Shown here: in pieces, positions 54,395 to 61,800 of the stretch
How the letters are laid out: every line of letters begins with the position of its first letter
Numbering within the stretch: the stretch's first letter is position 1
Assembly (NCBI RefSeq): GCF_000705555.1
Contig: NZ_JMQN01000057.1
Location: 186,001-250,000, forward strand
From: Marinobacterium lacunae
GTDB lineage: Bacteria > Pseudomonadota > Gammaproteobacteria > Pseudomonadales > Balneatricaceae
DNA length: 64,000 bases
Direction: 5' to 3'
Made by a program: the position numbers and the translations under genes
Notes under the pieces: model-generated
The model's input: only the letters and a program-made list of their open reading frames with translations
What the model was told of the DNA's origin: nothing
Database searches by the model: none

Positions 54395-55369
54395 ATGCAG
54401 GAACCGAACTGGCTACAGGAACTGATCGACCACCTACATACTAAACACGCATCGCACTACGAAGGTGAGATTGCCACCTATATCCCGGAACTCGGAAAGG
54501 CCAATCCGGACCATTTCGGAGTGGCTGTCGTTACCGCTGATGGCCGTGTCGTGGAAGCCGGCAACTCCGATGTCTGTTTCACCATTCAATCGATATCCAA
54601 GCCTCTGACCTACGGTATGGCGCTGGAAGCCTATGGCGAGGAGCGGGTTTCCAAACATGTGGGGGTGGAACCCAGCGGTGATGCGTTCAACTCGATTGAA
54701 CTTGAAAAGATCACCAACCGTCCTTTCAATCCAATGGTCAACGCCGGCGCAATCACCGTCACCGCGATGCTGTATCAGCACTATGGTGAGCGCACCTTCC
54801 ACGAAATCATGAGCCGTTTTAGCGCCGCAGCGGGACGCCAGCTCGAGTTCGATGAGGAGGTGTACCGCTCTGAGTCCCGCACCGGACACCGCAACCGAGC
54901 CATCGCCTATCTGCTGCTCAACTTCGGCATGGTGCCCGAGCACGTAGAGGCTGCACTGGATATCTACTTCAAGCAGTGCTCCATCCTGGTCAACTGTCGG
55001 GACTTGGCAACCATCGCGGCGACCTTATCAAACCTGGGGACAAACCCGATCACCAAGGCCGAGGTGTTCGACATTGACCGCGTCAAGGACATGATGTCCA
55101 TCATGTTTACCTGCGGCATGTATGACTATTCGGGACAATGGGCTTACCGCGTCGGGGTTCCGGCCAAAAGCGGCGTGAGTGGCGGCGTAATGTCGGTGGT
55201 CAATCGTCAGGTTGGCATCGCGTCCTATTCGCCATTGCTCGACAGCAAGGGCAATAGCTGTCGCGGCATCAATCTCTGCGCAGATTTGGCACAAGAGCTC
55301 GGGCTGCATGTTTTTGACTGTATGAACGCCGGCTCAAGTTACCTGAATGCGATGCTGGAAAATCAGTAG
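54395..55369 (+). CDS. glsA: Glutaminase A
   Basis: A 324-residue serine-dependent beta-lactamase-fold amidase that hydrolyses L-glutamine to glutamate and ammonia. The catalytic Ser-x-x-Lys is QSISKP (Ser66, Lys69), with NPMVNAGAITVTAML and SGVSGGVMSVVNRQVGIASYSPLLDSKGNS as the other conserved blocks. The ATG after GAGAGGTG was preferred over an extended start. A candidate sigma-54 promoter suggests nitrogen-responsive expression. Confidence 0.95.
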   Translation: MQEPNWLQELIDHLHTKHASHYEGEIATYIPELGKANPDHFGVAVVTADGRVVEAGNSDVCFTIQSISKPLTYGMALEAYGEERVSKHVGVEPSGDAFNSIELEKITNRPFNPMVNAGAITVTAMLYQHYGERTFHEIMSRFSAAAGRQLEFDEEVYRSESRTGHRNRAIAYLLLNFGMVPEHVEAALDIYFKQCSILVNCRDLATIAATLSNLGTNPITKAEVFDIDRVKDMMSIMFTCGMYDYSGQWAYRVGVPAKSGVSGGVMSVVNRQVGIASYSPLLDSKGNSCRGINLCADLAQELGLHVFDCMNAGSSYLNAMLENQ

Positions 55370-55486
55370 ATTTCCGCCCCCTATATCAGTTATGTGCACG
55401 TAGACTTCATGTTTAATGAAATTATCGCATGATAAATATAGGATGCTTGCACTATCGTTAACTAAGAGTTAAACCTAATCATCGTT

Positions 55487-55549
55487 GCGAGGCCCGAAAA
55501 GGGAGGCAGTCCTCGCCAGCCATATCAGCTGCTATTCATACCAGCGGCT
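55487..55549 (+). ncRNA. Structured leader upstream of the FecR-domain gene
   Basis: GCGAGG pairs with CCTCGC (55487-55492 and 55511-55516), enclosing a small CCC-GAAAA-GGG hairpin. A second stem AGCTGCT/AGCGGCT follows (55527-55549). The structure sits 35-100 bp before the start codon. It may be a regulatory 5' UTR; no riboswitch class was recognised. Confidence 0.3.
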
Positions 55550-55583
55550 ATGTTTATACAGGCGGAATAAAAAGGAATATTTT

Positions 55584-56039
55584 ATGTTTAGCTGCCTCCG
55601 AAAAACCGTCATTATTTTAGCCTTAACGCTTCCCACCCTTTTCGCTCATGCTGATGAAGCCAGTATCGGCACGATCAAGACACTCAAAGGCAGCGCCTCC
55701 ATCGAACGCGACGGACAGACGGTCGAGGCAACTCTGGGGCAAGAGGTCTACAGCCAGGACAGCATTCAAACCGGCACTGACGGCGCGATCGGCCTTCTGT
55801 TTCTTGACGATTCCCGCGTTGCCATCGGCCCGAACTCCCGCATAGCATTGGATCGCTTCAGTTTCGACCGGAACACTCACGACGGCGACTTCAACCTGTC
55901 GATGAAACAGGGCACGTTGTCGGCAATTGCGGGCAAGCTCACTGAAAAGAAGCCGGGGGCTATGACGGTCAAGACACCGTCGGCCATACTCGCCGTCAGG
56001 GGAACCGAGTTCTCCGTGAAGGTTTCACCTAAGGAGTAA
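55584..56039 (+). CDS. FecR domain-containing periplasmic protein
   Basis: A 151-residue exported protein with a signal peptide (about 1-22, ending FAHA). The rest is one FecR domain: GTIKTLKGSASIERDGQTVEATLGQEVYSQDSIQTGTDGAIGLLFLDDSRVAIGPNSRIALDRF, ending TPSAILAVRGTEFSVKV. It is not a membrane anti-sigma factor (no anchor, no FecI partner), but a free periplasmic FecR module, a type often found beside OmpA-like and CHASE2 proteins. AAAGGAA precedes the ATG. The OmpA-like gene follows after 7 bp. Confidence 0.85.
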   Translation: MFSCLRKTVIILALTLPTLFAHADEASIGTIKTLKGSASIERDGQTVEATLGQEVYSQDSIQTGTDGAIGLLFLDDSRVAIGPNSRIALDRFSFDRNTHDGDFNLSMKQGTLSAIAGKLTEKKPGAMTVKTPSAILAVRGTEFSVKVSPKE

Positions 56040-56046
56040 CCCCGTC

Positions 56047-56754
56047 ATGACGAGACAGGGAAAGTCTGTTGCCCCGCTGGTTCTGATACTGAGTCTCTCT
56101 GGCTGCACCGTTTACAGCGGGGCGGTCAACACACTGGGGCCAGATAAACCGATATCCGATCTTCGCCCCCACACACCCGCTGAATCACTGGTGTTGTCGA
56201 CTAATCCACCGCCATTCTGTCCGGCTGGCGAAGTGTTTATGGTGATGCCCGAAGAGGGTCAAGTGGGCGTAGTGACTGTGACGCTCAACTCCGGAGAGCA
56301 GTACCAGCTTGAAGGTGACTACAGCGCCATGACGCTCAGTGGCGATCAGGCCAAAACCTATACTGGCAACGCCGATGAACTTCGAGGCACATTTGGCGAT
56401 GCGGTGGACGCTATACCGGCAGCCCCCTACTACTCTCAGGTTTATTTCAGGTTCGCCACTGACGAGCTGACACCTGAATCACGTGAACTGGCACAAGAGA
56501 TCTATAACGCTGTGCTGGAGCGTAGTGCACCGGAAGTACTGGTAACAGGCCACACCGATACCAGCGGCCCGGCTGACCTGAACATGCGGCTATCGAAAGA
56601 CCGCGCAGAAGCGGTCAAGCAGGATCTCGTCAATCTGGGTATTGATGTACACACCATCAAGACCTTCGCCAAAGGCGAAACCGAACTGCTTGTGGAGACA
56701 CCGGATAATACCCGCGAACCCAAGAACCGGCGGGTCGAGATCAATGTTCGCTGA
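56047..56754 (+). CDS. OmpA family lipoprotein
   Basis: A 235-residue outer-membrane lipoprotein: signal with lipobox LSLSGC (Cys20) and a C-terminal OmpA peptidoglycan-binding domain (about 130-235), containing VYFRFATDELTPESRELAQEI, VTGHTDTSGPADLNMRLSKDRAEAVKQDL and EPKNRRVEINVR. The middle part (EGQVGVVTVTLNSGEQYQLEGDYSAM) has no recognised domain. It is coupled to the FecR gene and ends before a bidirectional terminator. Confidence 0.9.
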   Translation: MTRQGKSVAPLVLILSLSGCTVYSGAVNTLGPDKPISDLRPHTPAESLVLSTNPPPFCPAGEVFMVMPEEGQVGVVTVTLNSGEQYQLEGDYSAMTLSGDQAKTYTGNADELRGTFGDAVDAIPAAPYYSQVYFRFATDELTPESRELAQEIYNAVLERSAPEVLVTGHTDTSGPADLNMRLSKDRAEAVKQDLVNLGIDVHTIKTFAKGETELLVETPDNTREPKNRRVEINVR

Positions 56755-56850
56755 TCGCTCGACGGTCAGTGACACTCGCACGCTGTCATAAAACCCAAAC
56801 ATTCGCCCTTAAGATCACAGTTCTATTGCTGGGTGATCGCACACAGAAAT

Positions 56851-56882
56851 AAAAAAGGCGGTGTCAATGCACCGCCTTTTTT
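56851..56882. terminator. Bidirectional terminator between OmpA-like and TRAP genes
   Basis: AAAAAAGGCGGTG and CACCGCCTTTTTT form a 13-bp perfect palindrome arm pair around TCAATG, with T6 in both directions. It serves the convergent ompA-like gene and TRAP permease gene. Confidence 0.92.
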
Positions 56883-56900
56883 GACTGGTCAAACCGCCCG

Positions 56901-59042
56901 TTATCCGGGCTGGACCTGCGTCGCCGGCTGATCGAAACGCCGGCTGTAGATAAACAGCCCCACAAAGACGACAGCGGCGATCAGATCATATGTCAGGTGC
57001 CCGTGCGGCCAGAGCAGCCCCAGCGCACAAACGCCACTGAGAATCCTTAGAGCAATGTTCAGCTTGCCCTCCAGAAACCCCTCCATGAAACCGACGAAGG
57101 CGTACATGCCGAGGATACCGAACAGGAAGATGGTAAGAACCTCAGACCAGCTACCACCGATGAACGGCGTATAGGCAAACAGCAGCGGCACCACATACAG
57201 CCCCTTGGACAACTTCCACGCGGTGAAACCGGTCAACATCGGCGGTGTCTTCGCGATAGCCGCAGCAGCGAATGCCGTCAGACACACAGGTGGTGTCACA
57301 TTGGAATCCTGCGACAGCCAGAAGATGATCATGTGAGCCGACACCAGCAGCATCGCCAACATCGCCGGATCCAGCGCCTGCTGCATCAGCTGGCTTTTGA
57401 AATCCGCCGGTACCTGAGCCACCAACGCGGCCGCATCGGCTGGCGACATCGGCTGCGCCAGGGCTGTCAGTGCATTGGGGTCGATCAACATGAAGATGGT
57501 TCGGGCCGCTTCCGGCAGCTGACCGGAGGCGATCAGATCAATCAGTTCACGCTCGGCCATCAGGTTATACAGCGCCGGAGCCGACAGTGTCGCCAGCACG
57601 ATATAGGCGGCCGTTACCGGCAACCCCATACCCAAAATCAGCGATGCCAGTGCCACCAACACAATGGTGATCAGCAAACTTCCGCCAGCCCAATCAGTCA
57701 CCATTAACGAGAACGTATTACCGATACCGGTCATCGCCACGACGTTTACTACGATACCCACAGCGATCAGCAGCATCGCGGTGGTCGCCATATTCCGGGA
57801 GCCTTGCGCCAGCGCATCGAGAATATCGCGCAAGCCCATCTTGTTGGGCGACAGCCAGGAGGCAAACACCACCGAAATGATGGAGATACCTGCGGCATAG
57901 GTCGGCGTGTAGCCGTATATCAGCAACGCGACCAGCACGATGATTGGCAGCAGGCAGTGCCACCCCTCCTTCATCACGGTTTTAAATGGACGGGCATCCA
58001 GCTCAACGGCTGAGGCGTGACTGCGCTTGGCTTCAACCCGCACATAGAATCCGACGGAGAGAAAATAGAGCAGCGCCGGCAATGCCGCGATACCGATAAT
58101 GGTCACGTAAGGTATCTGGGTGTAGGAAGCCATGATGAAGGCCCCTGCTCCCATAACCGGCGGCATCAACTGCCCGCCTGTAGACGCCGCCGCTTCGACA
58201 CCGGCTGCGAAACGTGCAGGGAACCCCGCTTTTTGCATCATCGGAATGGTAATAACGCCGGTGGAGACCGTATTGGCCACGGACGAGCCTGATACAGACC
58301 CCATCAGCCCCGACCCAAAGACAGCAACAAGCCCCGGGCCGCCGACAAAGCGACCGGCCACACAGCGCGAGAGCTCGATAATGAAATCACCCGCTCCGGA
58401 CTTCACCAGGAAGGCCCCAAACAGGATGAACATGAATACGTACGTCCAGGAGATCTGTGCGATTGCACCGAACATCCCTTCGGACGAGAAGTAACTGCGA
58501 AACAGTACCGTCTCAAGGCTCAGTCCCGGAAACTGGAACATGCCCGGTACGTACTGCCCCCACCAGAAAACGTACGTCAGCGCGACTACGATCAACGAGG
58601 GTATAAACCAGCCCGTGGTGCGGCGTGTCATCTCAAGCGAGATGAGGATAGCAATAACAGCGACGATCCAGTCCGAGGTGATGAAATGTACGCCACGGGC
58701 ATACAACGCATCTTCATACAGCATCAGGTAGACGGTTGTCGCGACTGCAGCCAGGCCAATAATCAGGTCGATTACCAGAATCAGTTTGGCGCGCCCCGGT
58801 GTCGATGCGCTATGCAGCGGCACCATAAGTGCTGTGATCAGGGCAAAGCCGCTGAAGTGAATCGCCGAAACCCAGAGCTCGGACATTGTGCCCAGCGTGT
58901 TGAAATAGATATGCGCAAGGGCGAAGAGCACACCAGCCCAGTAGACGAATCGACCACTGAGCGACGCCTCTTCACGCTGCGTCAGCTCCAGACTCTTGAG
59001 CTTTTCGGCCGTTTGCTGGTCATCCATTGGCGTTGCCGTCAT
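56901..59042 (-). CDS. TAXI-TRAP fused permease
   Basis: A 713-residue inner-membrane protein: DctQ-like N-terminal segments followed by the DctM-like domain with GVEAAASTGGQLMPPVMGAGAFIMASYTQIPY and ILGMGLPVTAAYIVLATL. An insertion of about 60 residues (around 480-560) relative to the other permease in this window is visible. GAGG is 9 bp upstream of the chosen ATG; another ATG three codons earlier abuts it. It is the second gene of the sigma-54-driven unit, 85 bp after the receptor gene. Confidence 0.92.
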   Translation of the reverse strand: MTATPMDDQQTAEKLKSLELTQREEASLSGRFVYWAGVLFALAHIYFNTLGTMSELWVSAIHFSGFALITALMVPLHSASTPGRAKLILVIDLIIGLAAVATTVYLMLYEDALYARGVHFITSDWIVAVIAILISLEMTRRTTGWFIPSLIVVALTYVFWWGQYVPGMFQFPGLSLETVLFRSYFSSEGMFGAIAQISWTYVFMFILFGAFLVKSGAGDFIIELSRCVAGRFVGGPGLVAVFGSGLMGSVSGSSVANTVSTGVITIPMMQKAGFPARFAAGVEAAASTGGQLMPPVMGAGAFIMASYTQIPYVTIIGIAALPALLYFLSVGFYVRVEAKRSHASAVELDARPFKTVMKEGWHCLLPIIVLVALLIYGYTPTYAAGISIISVVFASWLSPNKMGLRDILDALAQGSRNMATTAMLLIAVGIVVNVVAMTGIGNTFSLMVTDWAGGSLLITIVLVALASLILGMGLPVTAAYIVLATLSAPALYNLMAERELIDLIASGQLPEAARTIFMLIDPNALTALAQPMSPADAAALVAQVPADFKSQLMQQALDPAMLAMLLVSAHMIIFWLSQDSNVTPPVCLTAFAAAAIAKTPPMLTGFTAWKLSKGLYVVPLLFAYTPFIGGSWSEVLTIFLFGILGMYAFVGFMEGFLEGKLNIALRILSGVCALGLLWPHGHLTYDLIAAVVFVGLFIYSRRFDQPATQVQPG

Positions 59043-59127
59043 TGGATACATCCTCGGTTCTTTTTAGTGAGCCACTGACCGGGCCCCTGTCAGGGCCCGG
59101 TCGACTGCTGAGGGACGCTTAAGCGCC

Positions 59128-60153
59128 TTACTGAGCGATCAGATGATCAGGGATCGTCAGACCCACTTCACGGTAGTAACGCACAGCACCCGGGTGCAGC
59201 GGAACCGGAAGACCGGCAATGGCTTTTTCCAGCGCCATTGCTTTTGTCGCAGCGTGGATACCGTTCAGGAACGGCAGGTTCTCATAGATGGTCTTGGTCA
59301 GCTGATAGACATCCTCTTCGGAGATGTCATCGCGAACCGCCAGGAAGTTTGGCTGTGCAATGGTATCAACAGCCTGAGTCTGTCCAGGGTATGTGTTTTC
59401 AGGAATGGTGAAGCGTGTCCACAGCTTGTAGTTGCCGTTTGCACGGGCCATCTGATCATCAGTGAACGACAGGATCTGAATGTCGGAGCCCATCGCCGCA
59501 TAAGCACGCGTGATCGCGGAGGTCGGCACGCCGGACGGAATGTTCATGCCGTCGATAGCACCGTTCTGCATGGCATCGGCAGAGGGACCGTAGCCCATGT
59601 AGGCGAGGTTGAATGAATCAGGGTCGATGCCCAGGTTACCAAGAATGGTGCGACCAGAACCTTCAGTGCCGGAGTTTTTCTTGCCGATCGAGAACTTTTC
59701 GCCTTCCAGCCCTTTGAGATCGTCGATGGTGCCGGTTTTCGCGTAGCTTGAACGCACAACAAACTGCTCGACGTTCTGCCACAGCATGGAGACTGAGCGC
59801 AGGTACTGCTGCTGACCCGCTTCCTTGAGTTCGCCCTCACCAGCCCACGCCCATGCACCGTACAAACCCTGAAGGATCGCAAACTGAGCTTCATTTTCAC
59901 GCATCAGCTTCACGTTCTCGCCAGAGCCCGCTGAGTTGATTGCAGAGAGAGACAGACCGATGGTCGGTTCAAGCTTTACTTTCGCCAGTGTCGCCAGTGC
60001 AACACCAACCGGATAGAAAGTACCGCCAGTCGACGCGGTCGCCAGAATATAGGAGCGGTTATCCTCAGCCGCCTGAGCGAGACTCATGCTCGACGCTGCG
60101 ATGCCCATCGCGAGTGCCGCACCCATACCCTTGATGAAGTTGCGTTTGTTCAT
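59128..60153 (-). CDS. TAXI family TRAP transporter solute-binding protein
   Basis: A 341-residue periplasmic receptor with a signal peptide (MNKRNFIKGMGAALAMGIAA, cleaved near LAQA). SYILATASTGGTFYPVGVALATLAKVK is the TAXI start and GLPVPLHPGAVRYYREVGLTIPDHL the end, matching the other receptor in this window. AGGA lies 6 bp before the ATG. It is expressed from a sigma-54 promoter about 100 bp upstream and should deliver a small anion, possibly a dicarboxylate, to the permease. The ligand is unknown. Confidence 0.93.
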   Translation of the reverse strand: MNKRNFIKGMGAALAMGIAASSMSLAQAAEDNRSYILATASTGGTFYPVGVALATLAKVKLEPTIGLSLSAINSAGSGENVKLMRENEAQFAILQGLYGAWAWAGEGELKEAGQQQYLRSVSMLWQNVEQFVVRSSYAKTGTIDDLKGLEGEKFSIGKKNSGTEGSGRTILGNLGIDPDSFNLAYMGYGPSADAMQNGAIDGMNIPSGVPTSAITRAYAAMGSDIQILSFTDDQMARANGNYKLWTRFTIPENTYPGQTQAVDTIAQPNFLAVRDDISEEDVYQLTKTIYENLPFLNGIHAATKAMALEKAIAGLPVPLHPGAVRYYREVGLTIPDHLIAQ

Positions 60154-60258
60154 TGTCATTCCTGCGTCCTTTATTGTGCTTCTTAATGTCGTGATCCTTG
60201 TTTGCAAACGACGGGGTGGTCGTTGCGGATCAGATCCCCCACAAGGAGTACATCAAGT

Positions 60259-60277
60259 AAAGCAAAGGACAGGCCAA
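60259..60277 (-). promoter_or_regulatory. Sigma-54 promoter of the TAXI-TRAP operon
   Basis: On the minus strand TTGGCCTGTCCTTTGCTTT carries GG and GC exactly 12 bp apart, a strong -24/-12 element. It is about 110 bp upstream of the receptor ATG and directly downstream of the gene for a sigma-54-dependent activator. Confidence 0.8.
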
Positions 60278-60350
60278 ACGCCACAATAAATCTAAATCAT
60301 TGTTTTTATGCTGTATTTTCAATACCTGCCGGTTTAAAAGCCTGCAATAG

Positions 60351-60362
60351 GCAATTTTTTGC
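60351..60362. promoter_or_regulatory. Activator binding site 2 (GCAA-N4-TTGC)
   Basis: GCAATTTTTTGC repeats the core of the stronger palindrome 34 bp away (about three turns), on the same face of the helix and about 80 bp upstream of the -24 element. A paired arrangement of this kind is typical for enhancer sites of NtrC-family activators. Confidence 0.55.
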
Positions 60363-60381
60363 TCATGCTTTCAAGAGCGAA

Positions 60382-60399
60382 TAAGCAAAATTTTGCTTA
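60382..60399. promoter_or_regulatory. Activator binding site 1, 18-bp perfect palindrome
   Basis: TAAGCAAAATTTTGCTTA is a perfect palindrome that overlaps the stop codon of the response-regulator gene. It sits about 110 bp upstream of the sigma-54 promoter, the normal distance for an enhancer. Confidence 0.7.
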
Positions 60400-61800
60400 C
60401 GGCATCTCATCCGTTACAAACTCACTGCGGTTGATACCGAAGCGCTGCATCTTTTGATTGAGCGTGCGCCGCGGCAGATCGAGTTCATCCATTACCAGCT
60501 TGATATTGCCCTGATGCTTTTTCAGACAGAGGCGGATCGCCTGCGCTTCGAATTCAGCCACTTGCACCGCCAGAGGCAAACCGCGCTGATTAATGCGGGG
60601 GGTTATCTGTGGTGCCTGACCTCGGGAGAGCAGCTCTGCCGCGGAGGTGCGGTGATCGAGCGCAAAGCGTATCGCAACGTTCTTGAGCTCACGCACGTTA
60701 CCGGGCCAGGCGTAGGACTGAAGCGCACTGATATCGTGATCGCTCAGCGGGCGCGGTTCGCGCTGATGATCCGTAGCAGCACGCGCCACGTAATGAGCAA
60801 ACAATAACGGCACGTCATCCAGTCGGTCGCGCAAAGCAGCCAGATGCAGTTCGGAGACGCACAATCGGTAGAACAGATCCTCTCGAAACTGCTCTTCGTC
60901 GCGCAGATCCACCTTCGCCGCCGCCACGACGCGCAGATCCACCGGGATCGACTGGTTGGACCCAAGCCTTTCAATGACCCCCTCCTGCAATGCCCTAAGC
61001 AGTTTTACCTGCAAATTCACCGGCATGCTCTCGATCTCATCGAGGAACAAGGTGCCGCCGCTGGCATATTCGAACTTGCCGATACGCCGCTTGTTGGCAC
61101 CGGTGAACGCTCCAGCCTCATGCCCGAACAGTTCGCTTTCAATCAGGCTCTCGGGTATGGCACCACAGTTAATCGGCACGAAAGGCTTGTTCGACCGTGG
61201 GCTGAACTCATGTAGACACTGTGCGACCAGCTCCTTGCCGGTGCCTGTTTCACCGTAAATGATGACATTGGTGTTGAGTTGACCCAGCAACAGGATCTCA
61301 TCGCGTACCCGGCTGATAGCCGGCGATATACCGATCAGCTTGCTGGCAAGGCCCGACCGGCTGGCCAGATCCTGATGCAGACGACGGTTTTCAAGTGTCA
61401 GACGGCGCTTGTCACAGGCCCGCTGCAACGTCTCCGCCAAACGGTCGGGAACGTAGGGTTTCTCGATAAAATCATAGGCGCCTTCGTGCATGGCACTGAT
61501 CGCCATATCGACATCACCATGGGCAGTCAACAGGATAACCGGCAAATCGGGTATTCGCGTTTGAACCTCGCGCATAAGCTCAAGACCGTCCATACCGGGC
61601 ATACGCACATCCGTCAGCAGCACGCCGGGCCAGGCGTCATCCAGATGTTTTAGCGCCTGCTCAGCGCTGGAGAGACTGACAACATGAAATCCACAGATCG
61701 TAAGCCACTGCTGTGTGGCCTCACGCACCATCGCTTCGTCGTCAACCAGCATCACGCACCGGCAATCATTGACGGCCTGGGTCGGGAGCTCAGATTTCAT
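60397..61800 (-). CDS. Sigma-54-dependent response regulator, DctD-like
   Basis: A 467-residue NtrC-family activator. The receiver domain has Asp20/Asp21, phospho-acceptor Asp64 (LLTDVRMPGMD) and Lys114. The AAA+ domain has Walker A GETGTGKEL, the sigma-54-contacting GAFTGA and GGTLFLDEIE. The C-terminal Fis-type HTH is VMDELDLPRRTLNQKMQRFGI. It overlaps the sensor kinase gene by 4 bp and its last codon lies within the palindromic enhancer upstream of the TRAP operon, its probable target. Confidence 0.93.
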   Translation of the reverse strand: MKSELPTQAVNDCRCVMLVDDEAMVREATQQWLTICGFHVVSLSSAEQALKHLDDAWPGVLLTDVRMPGMDGLELMREVQTRIPDLPVILLTAHGDVDMAISAMHEGAYDFIEKPYVPDRLAETLQRACDKRRLTLENRRLHQDLASRSGLASKLIGISPAISRVRDEILLLGQLNTNVIIYGETGTGKELVAQCLHEFSPRSNKPFVPINCGAIPESLIESELFGHEAGAFTGANKRRIGKFEYASGGTLFLDEIESMPVNLQVKLLRALQEGVIERLGSNQSIPVDLRVVAAAKVDLRDEEQFREDLFYRLCVSELHLAALRDRLDDVPLLFAHYVARAATDHQREPRPLSDHDISALQSYAWPGNVRELKNVAIRFALDHRTSAAELLSRGQAPQITPRINQRGLPLAVQVAEFEAQAIRLCLKKHQGNIKLVMDELDLPRRTLNQKMQRFGINRSEFVTDEMP

